Assembly: GCA_002407675.1 (NCBI GenBank)
Contig: DHNW01000010.1
Span: 124,001-188,000 of the forward strand
DNA: 64,000 nt
Direction: 5' to 3'
DNA from: Ruminococcaceae bacterium UBA5406
Lineage (GTDB): Bacteria; Bacillota; Clostridia; Oscillospirales; Acutalibacteraceae
Shown here: positions 51,652 to 59,921 of the stretch, one piece after another
Layout: each line of letters opens with the position of its first letter
How positions within the stretch are numbered: position 1 is the stretch's first letter
Translations under genes and position numbers: made by a program
Notes under the pieces: model-generated
The model's input: the letters and a program-made list of their open reading frames with translations, nothing else
What the model was told of the DNA's origin: nothing
Database searches by the model: none

Positions 51652-52815
51652 TCAAACATTTCGTTTGTAATTTTTCGTAAGGATTTTTCTAACTGACGAT
51701 ATCAAGTAATAAATGTCTGCTTTGGTTGTAAAATAAGACGGACAAACCCGTACGGCGCCGGTATCCAACGTACCCATAAAGCGATGGGCGGCAGGGGCGC
51801 AGTGCAAACCTGCTCTCACGGCAATACCATAATGATCCAATTCCCTTCCGACTTCTTCGCTGGGTATTCCGTCCAAATTAAAAGAGAGTACAGGCGCATA
51901 ATATCGAATGTCCGGAGAAGGAGTATAAAGATGGACTCGATCCATCCGGGAAAATTCCGCATGCAGGTAACGAAGCAATTTTGTTTCGTGTTGGCAAATG
52001 TTCTGAGGACCGTGTTGCTGTACAAATTGGATGCCCGCATGCAGACCAGCGATGCCGGGCATATTGGGGGTTCCGCTTTCCATACGTTCCGGCATTTCAG
52101 AAGGCTGGGATGCAATGGCAGATTTTGTTCCCGTTCCGCCTTCAATAACGGTTTTGAGTTCAGAGCCATTCGGTGTAATCAGCATACCTGTTCCCATAGG
52201 GCCATAAAGGCCCTTGTGACCTGCTACACAGAGGTAATCAATTCCACTGTCTGCTAAGTTGATTGGAAACACTCCCGCAGTCTGTGCACAGTCTACCGCC
52301 ATCGGAATGCCATATTCGTGCGCAAGGGCAGTAATACGTTCTACAGGCAGGCGGATTCCCCATACATTAGAAGCATGAATGCAGAAAACAAGTTTGGTAT
52401 TTTCCTTTAAGGCTTTACGAAAAGCGTCAACAGTTTGATCGTTGTCACCCGGGACCACCTGTGCTTCCGAAAATTCCACACCCGTTTCGGCAAGTGCGTG
52501 AAGTGGGCGCATGATGGCGTTGTGTTCCAGGCAGGATACCACAACGTGATCTCCGGGTTTCAGGAGCCCTTTCAACACATAATTGGCAGCGTGAGTACAA
52601 TTCAGTGTGAATGAGACGCATTCCGGTCCAGGAGCATGAAAAAAATCTGCTGCGGCGCAGCGGCAGCGATAGACTTCTTCCGCTGCTGAAAGGGACATTT
52701 GATGGCCAGCTCTGCCTGGATTTGCACCAAAGCGATATAGTGCCTTGGCAGCCGCTTCTTGCACAGAACGCGGCTTGGGAAATGTGGTGGCTGCATTGTC
52801 AAGGTAGACCATCAT
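51652..52815 (-). CDS. Cysteine desulfurase / class V aminotransferase
   Basis: The 387-residue PLP enzyme has YLDNAATTFPKP, the Schiff-base Lys201 in VAGHKGLYGPMGTG, and Cys339 in RAGLHCAPAAHRFMG, positioned like the mobile cysteine of desulfurases. This is the group annotated as cysteine desulfurase/selenocysteine lyase family in Clostridia. It starts inside the stop of the upstream DUF3343 gene (ATGATG), so the two are translationally coupled. The sulfur acceptor is unknown; the partner may be the carrier. Confidence 0.88.
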   Translation of the reverse strand: MMVYLDNAATTFPKPRSVQEAAAKALYRFGANPGRAGHQMSLSAAEEVYRCRCAAADFFHAPGPECVSFTLNCTHAANYVLKGLLKPGDHVVVSCLEHNAIMRPLHALAETGVEFSEAQVVPGDNDQTVDAFRKALKENTKLVFCIHASNVWGIRLPVERITALAHEYGIPMAVDCAQTAGVFPINLADSGIDYLCVAGHKGLYGPMGTGMLITPNGSELKTVIEGGTGTKSAIASQPSEMPERMESGTPNMPGIAGLHAGIQFVQQHGPQNICQHETKLLRYLHAEFSRMDRVHLYTPSPDIRYYAPVLSFNLDGIPSEEVGRELDHYGIAVRAGLHCAPAAHRFMGTLDTGAVRVCPSYFTTKADIYYLISSVRKILTKNYKRNV

Positions 52816-53039
52816 TGTCCGTCCCTCCCGGCACGGCCCGAGACAGGGATTCCAGCCATCCGTAAAATTTGTTCCGCTTCATCAGTCCTAACTGGGACAT
52901 AGATGCCGTAACCACAGCCGCATCCAAGTGTACTGTTCGGTAATCTTTCCACACTCGAACGAATTCCATGCTTCGCCAAAATGTCGCGCCCTTTAATAGC
53001 AAACGTTACCGAACCCACTATTATAATAGGCTTGCCCAC
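52812..53039 (-). CDS. DUF3343 small protein, putative sulfur/selenium carrier
   Basis: The 75-residue protein has IIIVGSVTFAIKGRDIL and a CGCGYGIYVP loop with two close cysteines, resembling the putative Se/S carrier family (DUF3343) related to the YedF C-terminus. GTG 53039 follows GAGGAGGG. Directly coupled to the desulfurase gene, it may receive sulfane from it; this is inference. Confidence 0.75.
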   Translation of the reverse strand: MGKPIIIVGSVTFAIKGRDILAKHGIRSSVERLPNSTLGCGCGYGIYVPVRTDEAEQILRMAGIPVSGRAGRDGQ

Positions 53040-53095
53040 GACGATTCCCTCCTCTGTCTTTTGGTAACAGGATATGCCGCAGGTTTTCTGTTTGA

Positions 53096-53581
53096 CTATT
53101 TTCCTCCAGATGATGATTCAATTAAACAAACGGCGTGAGCTGAAATCCCTTGTAAGGTTCCTGTAAATCCAAGCCCTTCTTCCGTTGTAGCTTTAACACT
53201 TACGCAGTCTGAGGAAACGGCACAGGTCTCTGCAATATTTTTGCGCATTTGTAGAATATAAGGCTGTAATTTTGGTTTCTGGGCGATGATGGTCGAATCA
53301 ATGTTGACAACCTTATACCCTTTTTTCAGTAAAACCAGACAGACTTTTTTGAGCAGCCCTAGGCTGTCAGCCCCCTTGAAAGATGAATCCGTATCGGGAA
53401 AAAGAGTGCCGATATCCCCTAGTGCTGCGGCGCCGAGCATAGAATCCATTATGGCATGTGTCAGCACGTCGGCATCCGAATGCCCTAGCAAACCTTTTGA
53501 AAACGGAATATTCACACCGCCTAAAACCAGTTTTCTGCCGGCGGAAAACCGATGAACGTCATATCCATAACCGATTCTCAT
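53096..53581 (-). CDS. ispF: 2-C-methyl-D-erythritol 2,4-cyclodiphosphate synthase
   Basis: The 161-residue protein has GYGYDVHRFSAGRKLVLGG with metal ligands Asp and His, LGHSDADVLTHAIMD with the third, DIGTLFPDTD and ATTEEGLGF. It forms MEcPP in the non-mevalonate pathway. It overlaps ispD by four bases. With dxr and ispG elsewhere in the window the pathway is largely present. Confidence 0.96.
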   Translation of the reverse strand: MRIGYGYDVHRFSAGRKLVLGGVNIPFSKGLLGHSDADVLTHAIMDSMLGAAALGDIGTLFPDTDSSFKGADSLGLLKKVCLVLLKKGYKVVNIDSTIIAQKPKLQPYILQMRKNIAETCAVSSDCVSVKATTEEGLGFTGTLQGISAHAVCLIESSSGGK

Positions 53582-54285
53582 TGCATGCTCGTCCCCTGTT
53601 TTAAAATCATTTCAGCCAGCGGAATATCCTCCGGAACAGTCAGCTTTATATTGTCGTAACTCCCTATACATAAATGAACCGGAATGCCGATATGCTCCAA
53701 AAGCTGGCAGTCATCTGTATAATCTTTTCTTTTGCATTCTGCCTCTTTTAGTGCTTTTAGATACAAATCTTTTCGGAATACCTGGGGCGTCTGCACTGCC
53801 CAAAGGTTTTCTCTTGAAAGAGTGGATACGACATTTTGGTCTCTGTCAACGGCTTTAACGGTGTCCTTAACCGGAACGGCAAGGGCAGAAGCTCCCGTCC
53901 GATAGGCACTGCGAACACACCCATCAATCAATTCCGGGCTGATAAATGGCCGGTCTCCGTCATGGATAATTAACCAATCTGTTTCTGGAGAAACTGCGGC
54001 TATGCCTGCAGCAACCGATTTTTGCCGAGTATTCCCACCGGAAATAATATGGGAAACCTTTTGGATATCAAATTTCAAAATAGTCTTTTTCATCCGCGCT
54101 GTATCCTGTTGCCGGCACACAACTACTATAGAATCAACCGTCTGTGCTGCATCAAAGGCACGTAAAGTATATACGATAACAGGTATCTTATTTAAAAAAA
54201 GGAATTGTTTTGAACTTCCCTCCCCCATTCTGGAAGAAGATCCTGCTGCAGCGATAACAGCGCAGCAAATGTCCTTGTTTGGCAT
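53578..54285 (-). CDS. ispD: 2-C-methyl-D-erythritol 4-phosphate cytidylyltransferase
   Basis: The 235-residue protein has CAVIAAAGSSSRMGEGSSKQF with CTP-binding loop, IIHDGDRPFISPELI, AVPVKDTVKAVD and TPQVFRKDLYLKAL. It makes CDP-ME. ATG 54285 follows GGGGAGGAG at a spacing of about 10. It starts the ispD-ispF group and is divergent from the thioesterase gene. Confidence 0.95.
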   Translation of the reverse strand: MPNKDICCAVIAAAGSSSRMGEGSSKQFLFLNKIPVIVYTLRAFDAAQTVDSIVVVCRQQDTARMKKTILKFDIQKVSHIISGGNTRQKSVAAGIAAVSPETDWLIIHDGDRPFISPELIDGCVRSAYRTGASALAVPVKDTVKAVDRDQNVVSTLSRENLWAVQTPQVFRKDLYLKALKEAECKRKDYTDDCQLLEHIGIPVHLCIGSYDNIKLTVPEDIPLAEMILKQGTSMQ

Positions 54286-54332
54286 AAAATTATTTTCTCC
54301 TCCCCTTTTTCTACCTGATTCGCGAAAAAATA

Positions 54333-54361
54333 TTGAATTTTATATTCAGCTGGGTTATAGT
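54333..54361 (+). promoter_or_regulatory. Promoter of the thioesterase gene
   Basis: TTGAAT (54333-54338), 17-base spacer, TATAGT (54356-54361), 34 bases before ATG 54395. Confidence 0.6.
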
Positions 54362-54394
54362 ATAAATCGAACTAATTAGAAAGATGGTGAAATT

Positions 54395-54874
54395 ATGGAA
54401 GAATTACTTTCAAAACATGTTTCAGATTCGGAAACAGAACAAATACAACCGGTTTTTGCTGCACACCTAAATTCGGACAACCGTCTTTTCGGAGGACAGC
54501 TCGTCGCATGGATCGATATTGTGGCAGGAGCGGTAGCACAGCGCCACAGCAATCAAAATGTCACAACGGCAGCAATTGATAATCTTCAGTTCAAAGCTCC
54601 TGTCCCGGCAAACAGCTTTGTTGTCCTGCATGGCAAACTGACCTGCGTAGGTAGAACTTCAATGGAGGTTCGAGTTGACAGCTTCGTTGAAGATCTTTCA
54701 GGGAAAAGGACTCTTGTCAATACCGCTTATCTAGTTCTGGTTGCTCTGGATAAAAATGACAAGCCCACTCCAGTGCCCCGCTTGATTTGTGATACACCGG
54801 AAGAAAAGGCAGAATGGGAAGCTGGCCAGAAACGGCGCCGTTTGAGGCAAGACAGACGGATAAAAGACTACTAA
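54395..54874 (+). CDS. Acyl-CoA thioesterase (hotdog fold, YkhA-like)
   Basis: The 159-residue protein has the hotdog core LNSDNRLFGGQLVAWIDIVA (Asn/Asp at the active site), TAAIDNLQFKAPVP, TSMEVRVDSFVED and LVNTAYLVLVAL. Such YkhA/YciA-type enzymes hydrolyse medium to long acyl-CoA. The C-terminus is basic (RRRLRQDRR). Its TAA overlaps the convergent sigma factor stop by three bases. Confidence 0.88.
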   Translation: MEELLSKHVSDSETEQIQPVFAAHLNSDNRLFGGQLVAWIDIVAGAVAQRHSNQNVTTAAIDNLQFKAPVPANSFVVLHGKLTCVGRTSMEVRVDSFVEDLSGKRTLVNTAYLVLVALDKNDKPTPVPRLICDTPEEKAEWEAGQKRRRLRQDRRIKDY

Positions 54875-55476
54875 AGGGTATGCTTTAATTTACAGCGTGC
54901 ACGCTGAAGCGCATTATCAGCCGCTTTCGTTGTAATAGACATTTTTTGAGCTATTTCTTGGTAACTGCATCCGCCAACATAGAATCGAAGGACACTTGCC
55001 TCCATTGGTGTTAGCAGACTGGCAACCTTATGCCAGACGATTTTAAAACTTTCGCGATCCGAAAGAAGTGCTTCCGGGTCTGTTGAGACATCATTTGACA
55101 TAGCGCTCACGGCAGAATTATCCGTCTCGTCGTCGCTCAGGGATATTGAATTGTTCAAGGCGTCATTTTTTCGGCCTGCAGAAGCGCGGTATGCCATAAC
55201 AACCTTATGATAAATGCAGACGCCTGCGTACGTTCGAAAAGATGTTCCATTTTGCGGATTAAAAGTGCGTGCCGCATTTAAAAGACCTAGAAGACCTTCC
55301 TGACATAAATCGTCTGCTTCGACGCGTTTTGAATGAAACGGTGCAACTTTTGCCCGGATGACAGACATATACCTGACTGTAAGTTCAGCGAATGCCTCTG
55401 AGTTCCCTTGCTGTACAAGTTTTGCAAGTTTTGCATCCGGAAAAACGTATAACGTGGGGTCATGTGCATCAGTCAA
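54871..55476 (-). CDS. Sigma-70 family factor, SigH-like
   Basis: The protein has region 2 (ADDLCQEGLLGLLNAARTF, FRTYAGVCIYHKVVMAYR) and region 4 (LLTPMEASVLRFYVGGCSYQEIAQKM, ADNALQRARCKLKH) with a middle linker. Region 2.2 resembles sporulation SigH (ADREDIVQEGMIGL in B. subtilis). It may drive early sporulation genes, in keeping with spoIIM. TTG 55476 lies six bases after GAGGTG; GTG 55485 is an alternative. Orthology to SigH is not certain from the motifs alone. Confidence 0.8.
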   Translation of the reverse strand: MTDAHDPTLYVFPDAKLAKLVQQGNSEAFAELTVRYMSVIRAKVAPFHSKRVEADDLCQEGLLGLLNAARTFNPQNGTSFRTYAGVCIYHKVVMAYRASAGRKNDALNNSISLSDDETDNSAVSAMSNDVSTDPEALLSDRESFKIVWHKVASLLTPMEASVLRFYVGGCSYQEIAQKMSITTKAADNALQRARCKLKHTL

Positions 55477-55610
55477 AGCGAACACCTCATCGACACATCT
55501 TTATTCCCATTTCATCATACCCTAATGTGTTCCGGAAGTCAACCGGAAGAATCAAAAAGGAGTTTGCATTTCTTTGTTCCAGGTATTATAAAAATAGGAG
55601 AGGCGACATC

Positions 55611-57143
55611 ATGGTTTCGCAGGTGTTCAGTATGGGTATTTACGGGATGAACGCTTTCCCGGTTGAAGTGGAGGCCGACCTGTCATCAGGGCTTCCCTCT
55701 TTTGAAGTTGTAGGCTTACCGGATGCAGCCGTTAAAGAATCGCGGAACCGTGTGCGTGCCGCCATGAAAAACTGCGGTTATGACTTCCCCGTTAGCCGAA
55801 TTACAGTAAATCTGGCCCCTGCCGATAAACGGAAAGAAGGCCCAATTTACGATTTACCTATTTTAATTGCCCTACTGAAAGCCAGCGGTCAGCTTGATGT
55901 CGATTTAGCTGGGAAAGTATTTCTTGGTGAAATTTCTTTAGCAGGAGATGCCCGCCCGATTCGGGGTATCCTCCCCATGGCCATCTCAGCTAAAGAAAAC
56001 GGGTTTCAAGAGTTATATGTACCTGAAGAAAATGCGGCAGAAGGGGCTGTAGTAAATGGCCTTTCTGTTTATCCGGTAAAAAATTTGCCGTCGTTAATCC
56101 AACACTTGACCGGTGTCCATATCATTTCTCCAGTTATCCCGCACCTTTCTGATAAAATATCATCCGCACCTGCTCCGGATTTTTCAGAAGTACGAGGGCA
56201 GGAACAGGCTAAACGGGCGCTGGAAATTGCTGCTGCAGGCGGTCATAATGTTCTTCTCATCGGTCCACCAGGTTCCGGAAAGAGTATGCTGGCCAGACGG
56301 TTGCCCTCCATCCTTCCCGATATGACGTTTGAAGAATCAATAGAGACAACGAAAATCCACTCCATTGCTGGTACAATTCCTCCAGGTATTTCGCTGATAC
56401 GCACACGGCCGTTTCGGTCGCCGCACCATACGGTTTCTCCGGCGGGGCTAACTGGTGGAGGCAGTATCCCTCGGCCTGGAGAAATATCGCTTGCGCATAA
56501 TGGAGTCTTGTTTTTGGATGAACTCCCGGAGTTTTCACGGGCTGCCATGGAAGTTCTGCGTCAGCCGATCGAAAATGGCTATGTCACTATTTCCCGCGCC
56601 AGCGGAACCGTGTCGTATCCCTGTTCTGCCATGTTTGTTGCGGCAATGAATCCTTGCCCATGCGGCTATTTTGGGCATCCAAAGCGGCGCTGTACTTGTT
56701 CGCCGCAGGCAGTTTCCCGTTATCTTGCTCGTGTCTCCGGTCCTCTGCTTGACAGGCTTGATCTGCATATTGAAGTTCCTCCCGTGGAATATGAGGAGCT
56801 GTCATCCAATGAAAAAGCGGAAAGTTCTGCCACAATCAGGGTACGTGTCAATACTGCCCGCGCTATTCAGAACGAACGGTTTCGCGGAACCGGCATCGCT
56901 TGCAACGCGCGGATAACGCCGGATCGGCTCCATGATTTTTGCCGGATGACCGAAAAAAGTGATGTCCTTTTAAAAACAGCCTTTGACCGTTTGGGACTTT
57001 CTGCCCGCGCGTATGACCGCGTTCTAAAAGTATGCCGTACCATTGCTGACTTGGATCAATCGGAAACCATTCTGCCGCGTCACGTTGCAGAAGCTGTACA
57101 GTATCGAAGCCTTGACCGAAAATACTGGCTGAGAGAGTTATGA
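55611..57143 (+). CDS. comM: YifB/ComM family Mg-chelatase-like AAA+ ATPase
   Basis: The 510-residue protein has an N-terminal Lon-like domain (about 1-170, AFPVEVEADLSSGLPSFEVV, YDLPILIALLKASG), the AAA+ core with Walker A GPPGSGKS, GVLFLDELPEF as Walker B, and a zinc-like CPCGYFGHPKRRCTCSP insert, then LLDRLDLHIEVPP. ComM-type helicases extend branch migration during natural transformation. ATG 55611 follows GGAGAGG. The gene symbol reflects family resemblance; competence is not shown. Confidence 0.9.
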   Translation: MVSQVFSMGIYGMNAFPVEVEADLSSGLPSFEVVGLPDAAVKESRNRVRAAMKNCGYDFPVSRITVNLAPADKRKEGPIYDLPILIALLKASGQLDVDLAGKVFLGEISLAGDARPIRGILPMAISAKENGFQELYVPEENAAEGAVVNGLSVYPVKNLPSLIQHLTGVHIISPVIPHLSDKISSAPAPDFSEVRGQEQAKRALEIAAAGGHNVLLIGPPGSGKSMLARRLPSILPDMTFEESIETTKIHSIAGTIPPGISLIRTRPFRSPHHTVSPAGLTGGGSIPRPGEISLAHNGVLFLDELPEFSRAAMEVLRQPIENGYVTISRASGTVSYPCSAMFVAAMNPCPCGYFGHPKRRCTCSPQAVSRYLARVSGPLLDRLDLHIEVPPVEYEELSSNEKAESSATIRVRVNTARAIQNERFRGTGIACNARITPDRLHDFCRMTEKSDVLLKTAFDRLGLSARAYDRVLKVCRTIADLDQSETILPRHVAEAVQYRSLDRKYWLREL

Positions 57144-57163
57144 CGGGAAGGTAGTGTTTTTCA

Positions 57164-57724
57164 TTGCCCGTTACACTGTCCATTCAAGGCTGCATGGCCG
57201 TTGGAAAGACGACTGCCGTCAACTATTTGAAAAAACATGCGTCCTATGTACACGTCAGCTATGAAAACAATTCCGCAGTCATTCAGACTATAAAAACAAG
57301 ACATCTTAACAAGAATATTTTTGATGATTACGTGGAAATTCAAAAATTATGGATTCAAAATGAAATCGTTCGTTGGGAAGAAGCTCAAACTCACCGCTGC
57401 TCCGTTATGGATTTTGGGGCCGAAGAAATTGAATTTTACACGTGGAATTATCCCAAATCAATCGGCGTTGACTGGAATATTGGGTTAGCACTGCACAAAG
57501 AACTGGAGCAGTTAAAACATTGTATGCCGAATAGAATTTTATTCCTTGAGGCCAGTGAAGACACCTTGCAGAAACGCAAAGAAAAAGATACATCGCGTTC
57601 CAGAACTTTCTTTGAATATTACATAAAGAATATGATGCCGCTAAAAGAAGCGTGGTGCACGGCACACTGGAATGCCGATCGGTTGAATGTGGAATCAGCT
57701 TTCCAAAAAGGAAACCGGCTGTAA
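57164..57724 (+). CDS. Orphan P-loop kinase-like protein
   Basis: The 186-residue protein has Walker A GCMAVGKTT at 9-17 and a later ILFLEASEDTLQKRKEKD lid-like stretch, as in small nucleoside or deoxynucleoside kinases and AAA_33 proteins. No specific family motif fixes a substrate. Several Trp/Tyr/His residues (WIQNEIVRWEEAQTH) could form a base pocket. TTG 57164 follows GGGAAGGTAG. It follows comM after 20 bases, possibly as an operon, and is closed by a strong hairpin. Confidence 0.6.
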   Translation: MPVTLSIQGCMAVGKTTAVNYLKKHASYVHVSYENNSAVIQTIKTRHLNKNIFDDYVEIQKLWIQNEIVRWEEAQTHRCSVMDFGAEEIEFYTWNYPKSIGVDWNIGLALHKELEQLKHCMPNRILFLEASEDTLQKRKEKDTSRSRTFFEYYIKNMMPLKEAWCTAHWNADRLNVESAFQKGNRL

Positions 57725-57778
57725 GGTAAAAGCATGGGTGAATTGGTGCATGGAAAATATTGAAAACTGTTAAGACCA

Positions 57779-57827
57779 GAATAAATAAGTCCGCTTTCGT
57801 GTCATGCGAAAGCGGACTTATTTATTC
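57779..57827. terminator. Strong bidirectional terminator
   Basis: A perfect 21-base stem, GAATAAATAAGTCCGCTTTCG with its complement, closes a seven-base loop. The GC core is flanked by A/T runs on both sides, ending both the kinase-like gene and the V-ATPase operon. Confidence 0.92.
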
Positions 57828-57853
57828 TATAGAATCTAGAACGGCAACGTCCG

Positions 57854-58531
57854 TCATCCGGCAAAAGCCTCGTTCTGCTTCTTTTTGTAATGGTGGGCTT
57901 CCTCCAGCATCATGTCTTTAACCTTCATCAGACGAATCTGCGTTGAGCGTTCATTCTCATCTAGTTTCATGGTAATGTACCGGATATTTTCCTGTAATTC
58001 CGGAATCATAACATGTTCCAAAGCGTTGACGCGCCGGCGTGTTTTTTCGATTTCCATTGACATTAACTGGCATGACTTTTCAACTTCTGCAAGTTTCAGC
58101 ATATCCGGCAGAAGATCTGCCAGAGATTTTACGGCGGCATCAAGATCGCCGGATGTAAATGCAAATCCATACGAATAAATATCGTCGGCATCTGGTGTTC
58201 GCGTTTTATAATGAAAAACCGGAACTTCTACACTCATAACATTGCGCTCATCCATCTCAAGATAAACTTCCTGCTTGGGAGCCATCAGGGCAACATTGAC
58301 TTCCTCATCCGGCATAGCGGCTCTTGCAAGGACAAAATTTTGATCGGCGGAGCGAATCCCAGCTTCGACTTTTTCACGGAGCGATTTATTTTCACGAACA
58401 AGAATCAGGAACTGCCTCATCAATTCATCTCGCTTATCCTTCAGCAGCTTATGGCCGCGAAGAGCCGTAACGAGCTTTTTTTTCAGGCGCGTCAGTTCCA
58501 TTCGTGTCGGATTTACATGTGTGGCAGCCAT
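57854..58531 (-). CDS. ntpD: V-type ATP synthase subunit D
   Basis: The 225-residue protein is a long coiled coil beginning NPTRMELTRLKKKLVTALRG with a second helix ending in RSTQIRLMKVKDMMLEEAHH, the central-stalk D subunit fold. It rotates inside the A3B3 head. ATG 58531 lies four bases after the subunit B stop with GGGGTGATGG upstream. Last gene of the operon. Confidence 0.94.
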   Translation of the reverse strand: MAATHVNPTRMELTRLKKKLVTALRGHKLLKDKRDELMRQFLILVRENKSLREKVEAGIRSADQNFVLARAAMPDEEVNVALMAPKQEVYLEMDERNVMSVEVPVFHYKTRTPDADDIYSYGFAFTSGDLDAAVKSLADLLPDMLKLAEVEKSCQLMSMEIEKTRRRVNALEHVMIPELQENIRYITMKLDENERSTQIRLMKVKDMMLEEAHHYKKKQNEAFAG

Positions 58532-58535
58532 ACCA

Positions 58536-59921
58536 TCACCCCTTGGTTCCTGTTTTACCGTAATATTGATCGAGATAGACGTCTTTAATACGCTTCAGTT
58601 CACTGCGCGGCAAGATGGAAAGAAGTTTCCATCCCAGATCAAGCGTTTCTTCGATACTGCGGTTGGTATTGTATCCCTGTGAAACATACTGCCGCTCAAA
58701 TTCGTCGGCAAATTTTGCATACAGCTTGTCAATATCAGTCAAAGCGGCCTCGCCCAAGACCACCATCAGTTCCTTCGCGTCTTTCCCGCGTGCATAAGCA
58801 GCAAACAGCTGATTCATGGTGTTGGCATGATCCGCGCGCGTTTTACCTTCCCCAATGCCTTTATCTTTCAGGCGGGACAACGACGGCAACACATCAATAG
58901 GCGGTTCAATTCCCTTCCGATAAAGCTCACGGCTTAAAATAATCTGTCCTTCCGTAATGTAACCGGTCAAATCCGGAATGGGGTGGGTTTTATCGTCTTC
59001 GGGCATGGTAAGGATTGGAATCATTGTAATGCTCCCCCGCTTGCCCTTTTGTCTGCCGGCGCGTTCATAGAGTGATGCCAAGTCGGTGTACATGTAACCG
59101 GGATAGCCGCGGCGGCCCGGAACTTCTTTTCGAGCGGCGGAGATTTCACGAAGTGCATCCGCATAGTTCGTGATATCAGTCATGATGACCAGCACATGCA
59201 TATCCTTTTCAAATGCCAGATATTCCGCGGCAGTCAGAGCCATACGCGGGGTGGCGATTCTTTCGACAGCAGGATCGTTGGCCAGGTTAACAAACACCAC
59301 AGTACGGTCGATGGCACCGGAATCACGAAAACTCTGAATGAAAAAATTCGCCTCTTCATATGTGATGCCAATGGCAGCAAAAACCACTGCGAAGGGTTCT
59401 TTCGTCCCAATCACGCGGGCCTGTCTTGCAATTTGCGCTGCAAGATTGGCGTGAGGTAATCCACTTGCAGAAAAAATTGGCAATTTTTGTCCGCGAACCA
59501 ATGTATTCAGCCCATCAATTGCTGAAACACCCGTTTGAATAAACTCCTGAGGATAATTGCGCGCTGCCGGATTCATGGGAAGGCCGTTAATGTCAAGGCG
59601 TTTTTCCGGCAAAATCTCTGGACCGCCGTCTATAGGGTGGCCCAAGCCGTCAAAAACACGGCTTAACATATCTCCGGAAACACCCAGCTCCATGCTGTGC
59701 CCCAAAAAGCGGACTTTGCTTTCTTCCAGATTAATACCGGTTGAACTTTCAAAAAGCTGGACTAGTGCATTGCCCTCATCAATTTCCAGCACCTTGCAAC
59801 GCCGTTTTTCACCGTTGGCAAGCTCAATTTCACCCAATTCATTATAGGCTACATTTTCTACACCCTGCACAAGCATCAAAGGGCCGGCAACTTCCTGAAT
59901 GGTTTTATATTCCCGCGGCAT
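58536..59921 (-). CDS. ntpB: V-type ATP synthase subunit B
   Basis: The 461-residue non-catalytic nucleotide-binding subunit has YKTIQEVAGPLMLVQGVENV, GQKLPIFSASGLPHANLAAQ where a Walker A would be (degenerate, as expected for B), RMALTAAEYLAFEKDMHVLV and PILTMPEDDKTHPIPDLTGY. Its ATG overlaps the subunit A stop by one base (TGATG). Intact. Confidence 0.95.
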   Translation of the reverse strand: MPREYKTIQEVAGPLMLVQGVENVAYNELGEIELANGEKRRCKVLEIDEGNALVQLFESSTGINLEESKVRFLGHSMELGVSGDMLSRVFDGLGHPIDGGPEILPEKRLDINGLPMNPAARNYPQEFIQTGVSAIDGLNTLVRGQKLPIFSASGLPHANLAAQIARQARVIGTKEPFAVVFAAIGITYEEANFFIQSFRDSGAIDRTVVFVNLANDPAVERIATPRMALTAAEYLAFEKDMHVLVIMTDITNYADALREISAARKEVPGRRGYPGYMYTDLASLYERAGRQKGKRGSITMIPILTMPEDDKTHPIPDLTGYITEGQIILSRELYRKGIEPPIDVLPSLSRLKDKGIGEGKTRADHANTMNQLFAAYARGKDAKELMVVLGEAALTDIDKLYAKFADEFERQYVSQGYNTNRSIEETLDLGWKLLSILPRSELKRIKDVYLDQYYGKTGTKG

